Assembly (NCBI GenBank): GCA_015179045.1
Contig: WHUZ01000007.1
Coordinates: 1,662,501 to 1,726,500 of the forward strand
DNA length: 64,000 nt
Direction: 5' to 3'
Source of the DNA: Kalaharituber pfeilii
Taxonomy: Eukaryota > Ascomycota > Pezizomycetes > Pezizales > Pezizaceae
The position numbers and the translations under genes were made by a program. Each line of letters begins with the position of its first letter. Position 1 is the stretch's first letter. A model generated the notes under the pieces. The model saw only the letters and a list, made by a program, of their open reading frames with translations. It was not told where the DNA came from and ran no database searches. Shown piece by piece: positions 58,548-64,000 of this stretch.

Positions 58548-60410
58548 TCAACTCCCAATCGCCTTCACCCCGCTTAGCCTCACAACCCCTCCTCCGCCGG
58601 CCCTCATTCCAGGCAACTTAATCTTGCCCCCACCCCACCCCAACAACACCCCGGCACCATCATCCCCTCCCCCACTACCTCCTCCATCTCCATACGCAAC
58701 AAAATTGTTCGCCTTCCATTTTCTCGCCTCTTCGACACCTACGAACCCCCAACCTTCCCGCTTGAGCACAACAACTTTTTGTTGGCGCGCAATGTACCCC
58801 TTTAGCATGCCCTGGTCGAGTAAGTCAAGGACTACGCCCTCGATGTCATCTAAGGTGAATTCGTCCCCCTCCGAGAACATCGTTGCACCTGCCATTGTCG
58901 GCGGGGGAGGCTGGTGTGGAAACGAGAGCGGAGCAGCAGTCGTCGGCCGATGAAGAAAATTAGCTACTGTCATCAGTGCCACCAGACTCAGCTGCGGCGG
59001 GGGCGTTTTCGCACTCGCGCCCGCCCCAAACCCATTCGGCGGCACTATGCCCGGCGGCCTAAGCTCGCGGACGATCATGAACGTGCGTCGGGCGAGCGCT
59101 TGCCAGAGGATTTCGGGGCTACAGGACCACAGCAGGAGGTATATGCCCACCTTCTTCAGCCAGGGCGCGTTGCATCGGAGCTCGTGTCGGAAACCCGCAA
59201 AGTCACCTCTGCGCAGGACGGTCACAAGAGGGGAGAAGATGGCTTCAAGGCCGTAGGCTTCTGGACGGGAGTATAGTTGCTTGGAGGGAGCTTTTCCAAT
59301 CAGAATGGCAGCAGGGAGGAGATAGGTAAGGATTTTGCGGCGTTGGGAGCCGCACTGCAGCGGACATAGGGTATAAGCAGATTGCAATTCTGAAAAGGCA
59401 GGTAGTAGAGCCGCGGGGGTGGTCAGAGCGGTGAAGAGGTGGTGCCGGCCGAGGTAATATTTGTAGGTGCAGTGCTGGGATTTTGGGAAGTGGGTTGGGA
59501 GGAGAGGGGGGAGCGCAGATTGGAGTAGGTTGGTGTGGATGGTGGGGCAGAGGCGGATTTGGTCTAACTAATCGCCGCAGGTGTTGAGTTAGCGAAGTGA
59601 AATATACGGGGGATAGCAAGATGCTGTAGGGGTAACGGGGGTACCTTGAAGTATAGCTTGAACAAGACGTTGGCGAGATGAAACGCAGCCTCTTTCTTTC
59701 CCAAGCTATTCCCCGTCGTTCGGTCACCCAGTGCGATATTGAATGCCCGAAGCACCACACGCGAGGCGTCATTTGCGGCGGGCTGTCGAGGGTCCCGTGT
59801 CAGAGAGTCGATGCGGATGGCGAGGCTGGAAAGAATGGTCGATGCAGCTTTTATGAGGGGGATGAGGAGCGTGCCTTGAGGGGAGGAGAAGGCGGAGGAA
59901 ATTTGTCTGTTGTAGTGGAAGTGGGGTTATCTGGTGGTTGGTTAGGTATTCTAGGCCAGGGCGGGGAGATGTAGAAAGACAGAGCAGGACAGAGTGAACG
60001 TACCCAACCAACGCACTTAGTCCATCCCTCCAATCCTCCAACTTGCGTGCTCCGTCGCCCATGCTCATTCCACCCATCGCAGGCATCTCCCCCATCCCAA
60101 CACTCTCCACAATCCCCACAATATCCAATGCCCTCAAATATGTCGCCACGTAACTAATCACCAAGTCCGTGAACGCTGTCCAGTCCTCCCCAAGCACCTC
60201 ATAACACTTATTCTCAACATACGCTGGTGACAAAGGCATGATTTCGGACTGCAGATGGAGCATGAGCGGGTTGTGGATCATGTCGTAGGGGGAGAGGAGG
60301 AGAATGTTGGAGAGGAATTGGGCGTTTTTGGTTGCGCGGGCGGTGCTAAGGGTGGTGAGAAACTCGGTCAGGAGGGAGGAAGAGGAGGTGGGGGCGGGAG
60401 AGGGCGCCAT
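58548..60410 (-). CDS. PCI-domain protein, PCID2/Thp1-like (TREX-2 type; annotated CSN12 in some fungi)
   Basis: Member of the PCID2/Thp1/CSN12 group; Thp1 acts with Sac3 in nuclear mRNA export, so a similar role is inferred. Exons 60410-60004, 59906-59645 and 59567-58548 give 562 residues, phases closed. N-terminus MAPSPAPTSSSSLLTEFL, then LPGE-type helical repeats. The PCI region shows KKEAAFHLANVLFKLYFK, CTYKYYLGRHHLFTA, SQRRKILTYLLPAAILIGKA, PEAYGLEAIFSPLV and the winged-helix part DEFTLDDIEGVVLDLLDQGM followed by KGYIARQQKVVVL. The acceptor of exon 2 was chosen to keep LVGQISSAFSSPQGTLLIPL continuous. A poly-Gly stretch lies near the C-terminus. An in-frame Met at 60596 is less likely. 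Divergent from KRR1. Confidence 0.85.
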
Positions 60411-62041
<1,631 letters not shown>

Positions 62042-62686
62042 TCTCGGTCGGTATGGGTGTTTGATGCGGTAGGATTTTGATGGTTGGCAGTGATTGTACA
62101 AGTTGAGGGTAAGTTCCCCTTCAACCACCTGCGACACGCTAAAGTACTTTAAGTATGTATATCACACAAATTTTTGCTTTCCCCCATATGAATCTTATTC
62201 CCCTTTCTTTATGTTTTGATGGTTTCTGCCATGCGCTGTTCTGAGTATATCTGCATCTGTATATCTAACTTTTCCTTTCTTTTCTTTTCTGTATTTTTTC
62301 GTTCAGCATGATTTTTTATTTTTTAATCTTTTTTCTTATCAATATGTTGGGCGTTTGCGTTTATGTCGAAGGTGTTATTTTAGACACATTTATCATTATC
62401 AAAAGTTTGTTTTTGTTATTCTTTTTTTTTTTTTTTTTTCATTTTTTTGACCGTGGTGATGCCAGTGACGGGCCTGAAGTCACGTCGGGGGACAAGTATA
62501 ACCTTTTCACAAATACAGGTCTGTATATAAAAACGCTCACTTTCCCATACCTTCTCCAAAACTAAGCTTCCAGACACAGTTTCGAACAGCATCTAGTATA
62601 CCAACTTTACGTAGCCTAAAGACAAAAAGCATTGCACATGGGCCTTCTGATCTGAAGTAGCTGAAGCTGAGTTAGCTAAATGTTAA
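62042..62686. other. intergenic after krr1
   Basis: T-rich, with a long T run near 62420-62440. No gene recognised. Confidence 0.5.
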
Positions 62687-62920
62687 GCTATCCAAGAACG
62701 TGATGATATTACTGAAAATCATACTCAGAATGTTATCATTCTGCACTCACGGCGGAAAGTGATTGAAACACCAGAACATCAAGAAATTCAGGAGTGTGAT
62801 GACAGTGCAGATAATCACACTCAGGATGTTATTTTTCTGCAGTCACGTAGGATAGTTCAGGAGGATACTGAAGTAGATACCCAAGTATTGGATTATGTAG
62901 TCTGGCGGCATGGTGGATAA
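62687..62920 (+). pseudogene. start-less ORF with an internal 32-codon repeat
   Basis: 77 codons open between stops, with no Met start: AIQERDDITENHTQNVIILH and later DDSADNHTQDVIFLQSRR. The two segments, 62702-62760 and 62798-62857, are 96 nt apart and similar at the DNA level, so the protein once had a tandem repeat. Family unknown; probably the 3' remnant of a transposon or accessory gene. Confidence 0.35.
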
Positions 62921-63725
62921 CAATGTGGACATGGGTGTGAACATGGGTTGTATGTACTAGTAGATTAGCGGTCGCTTTAAATAAATATAAGGTTAGCGCC
63001 AGTTATCCCTACTTCCATCCCGTCAGAATATGATAGTGACTGGATGGAGACATTCCGAATTTTTCTCTCACCGATTCTGTGTAATAAGTATTCGAATTAA
63101 CCGGAGGTATCAAAGAGAGTATAGCAATAATATTCTGGCTAATTGATTCAAGTACGGACCCCTCAATAAATCTCCGTAACTTTTTCCTAAAATGATAGAA
63201 AATTTGACATTTCCTAAAACTCCTCGGAACAAACATGGAAGTTTGGTGGGGATAGATAGATGAATTAACAACGACGAGGTATAGGGCTGGCGGGATGCAT
63301 TTTTACATATATATACCCCCAAGGTCGGGACGTCGCACAGGGGCTGCCATTCCCAAACCTAAGTAGTCGAGGGAGGCTAGAATAGAAATGGACGATATAT
63401 GAAAGGTAAGTAGGGAAGTGAAGTTGAAAAATCCGATGGAAAGTCGGAAGTTAATCTGGTTCGCATTACCGGTCAAAGATGGAGGGATGAAAAGTGCTTC
63501 GATTGACTGGACAGTCATAAGAGCTAGTGTCATTTGAGACAATAGCCCCCAGTAGGTAAAGCTCCTCCGCATATAGCCTTAGGATTTCAGCTTTATTGAT
63601 GAGGAAGCTTGTGAGGTATGTTATGGAGCAACAATCTCAGACCAGGTCGAGTTCAACCCGGTGGATGAAAGCGTTAGCACTGGATTCTATGTGTCCTAGT
63701 GTTCAGCTACTACCTATCACGTCTA
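62921..63725. other. intergenic; one weak ORF
   Basis: A minus-strand frame 63572-63303 (89 codons) has a hydrophobic N-terminal stretch (LLSQMTLALMTVQSIEALF) that could be a signal peptide, but it has no family match, no intron support and no conserved context, so I do not call it a gene. Confidence 0.35.
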
Positions 63726-64000
63726 TCAAGCCTGTCCAATTGGCCCTTCGGCTGGAAAGCCCTCCTCCGCAGCCCCCTTCACCTTACTGCTTTCCTCCTC
63801 CGAATCTGAGTCCATCCGTGGGAATCCCACTGCAACCACCTCAAATGCCACCCTTAACCATAAACTACATCCGAAGCATCCCACAACAACCTCTCCTGAC
63901 GGATCATCCTCCAGGTCCCGTTCAGAAATCATATACCCCTTCTCCTCGCCGCACCTGCATGGCCTTGTAAACAACTCCTTGTCCTCGTCGTAGTCAAAGT
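63726..64000 (-). CDS. DPH-type zinc-finger protein, partial (DPH4/JJJ3 or DPH3)
   Basis: Only the C-terminal part is in the window; the N-terminus lies beyond the right edge. Visible sequence starts FDYDEDKELFTRPCRCGEEK, then ISERDLEDDPSGEVVVGCFG and CSLWLRVAFEVV, with zinc cysteines C-x-C and C-x2-C, the DPH-type metal-binding (CSL zinc finger) domain. This domain occurs in DPH3 (whole protein) and at the end of the J-domain protein DPH4/JJJ3, both needed for diphthamide on elongation factor 2. The form GC-GCSLWLRV and the Ser/Glu-rich tail after the domain favour DPH4, which would predict a DnaJ domain encoded just outside the window. Confidence 0.65.
   Translation of the reverse strand, partial: FDYDEDKELFTRPCRCGEEKGYMISERDLEDDPSGEVVVGCFGCSLWLRVAFEVVAVGFPRMDSDSEEESSKVKGAAEEGFPAEGPIGQA

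Noticed and set aside
63596..63970. 124-codon plus-strand frame at the right edge
   Set aside because: Antisense to the DPH-type zinc-finger gene, which has clear family cysteines.

Overview
The window is nuclear DNA of a filamentous ascomycete (Pezizomycotina). The evidence is a set of fungal housekeeping genes with many short introns (about 50-100 nt), a Zn2Cys6 regulator, a siderophore transporter, and Fot1/pogo-type transposons. Genes are widely spaced and the space between them is rich in transposons, so a repeat-rich genome (for example a Pezizomycetes lineage) is plausible, but I cannot fix the species.

Left third (1-28.6 kb), mostly single-copy housekeeping genes: CTD kinase gamma subunit (ctk3) and TTI1 as a divergent pair; mitochondrial ETF-ubiquinone oxidoreductase; tubulin cofactor D; an acr-2-like Zn2Cys6 regulator; the ribosome-biogenesis nuclease NOB1; the ABC-F ATPase ARB1; and an uncharacterised 232-aa protein. 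Middle left (28.9-33.2 kb), an accessory island: a small TIR element, a 1.87-kb palindromic derivative of a Fot1/pogo transposon, a hypothetical gene with a decayed tandem copy, and a decayed NACHT/NLR-like fragment. Then come exocyst SEC5 and adenosine kinase (33.6-39.8 kb).

From 40.5 to 58.2 kb lies the most striking structure. The two ends of a decayed ALG1 mannosyltransferase gene sit in the same orientation on either side of 16 kb of foreign DNA, and the break coincides with intron-like borders. The 16 kb holds a 735-bp TIR element, an intact 2,734-bp Fot1/pogo transposon, a broken zinc-finger-like ORF, tandem repeats, a Dabb-domain gene, a hairpin repeat, a siderophore transporter with three upstream GATA-type iron sites, and a 739-bp TIR element. 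The right end carries a divergent pair (a PCI-domain TREX-2-type protein and KRR1) and, at the edge, a DPH-type zinc-finger protein.

Working themes: ribosome biogenesis (NOB1, KRR1, ARB1), chaperone/PIKK assembly (TTI1, cofactor D), transcription and mRNA export (CTK3, PCI protein), secretion (SEC5), iron uptake (transporter plus GATA sites). Four conserved genes (TTI1, cofactor D, ARB1, adenosine kinase) need one extra base each at seven G or C runs to read through. This pattern looks like base loss in the assembly rather than gene death. ALG1 has additional non-homopolymer lesions and is a real pseudogene candidate. Exon coordinates were worked out by hand from splice sites and family conservation. 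No alignment or database search was run.
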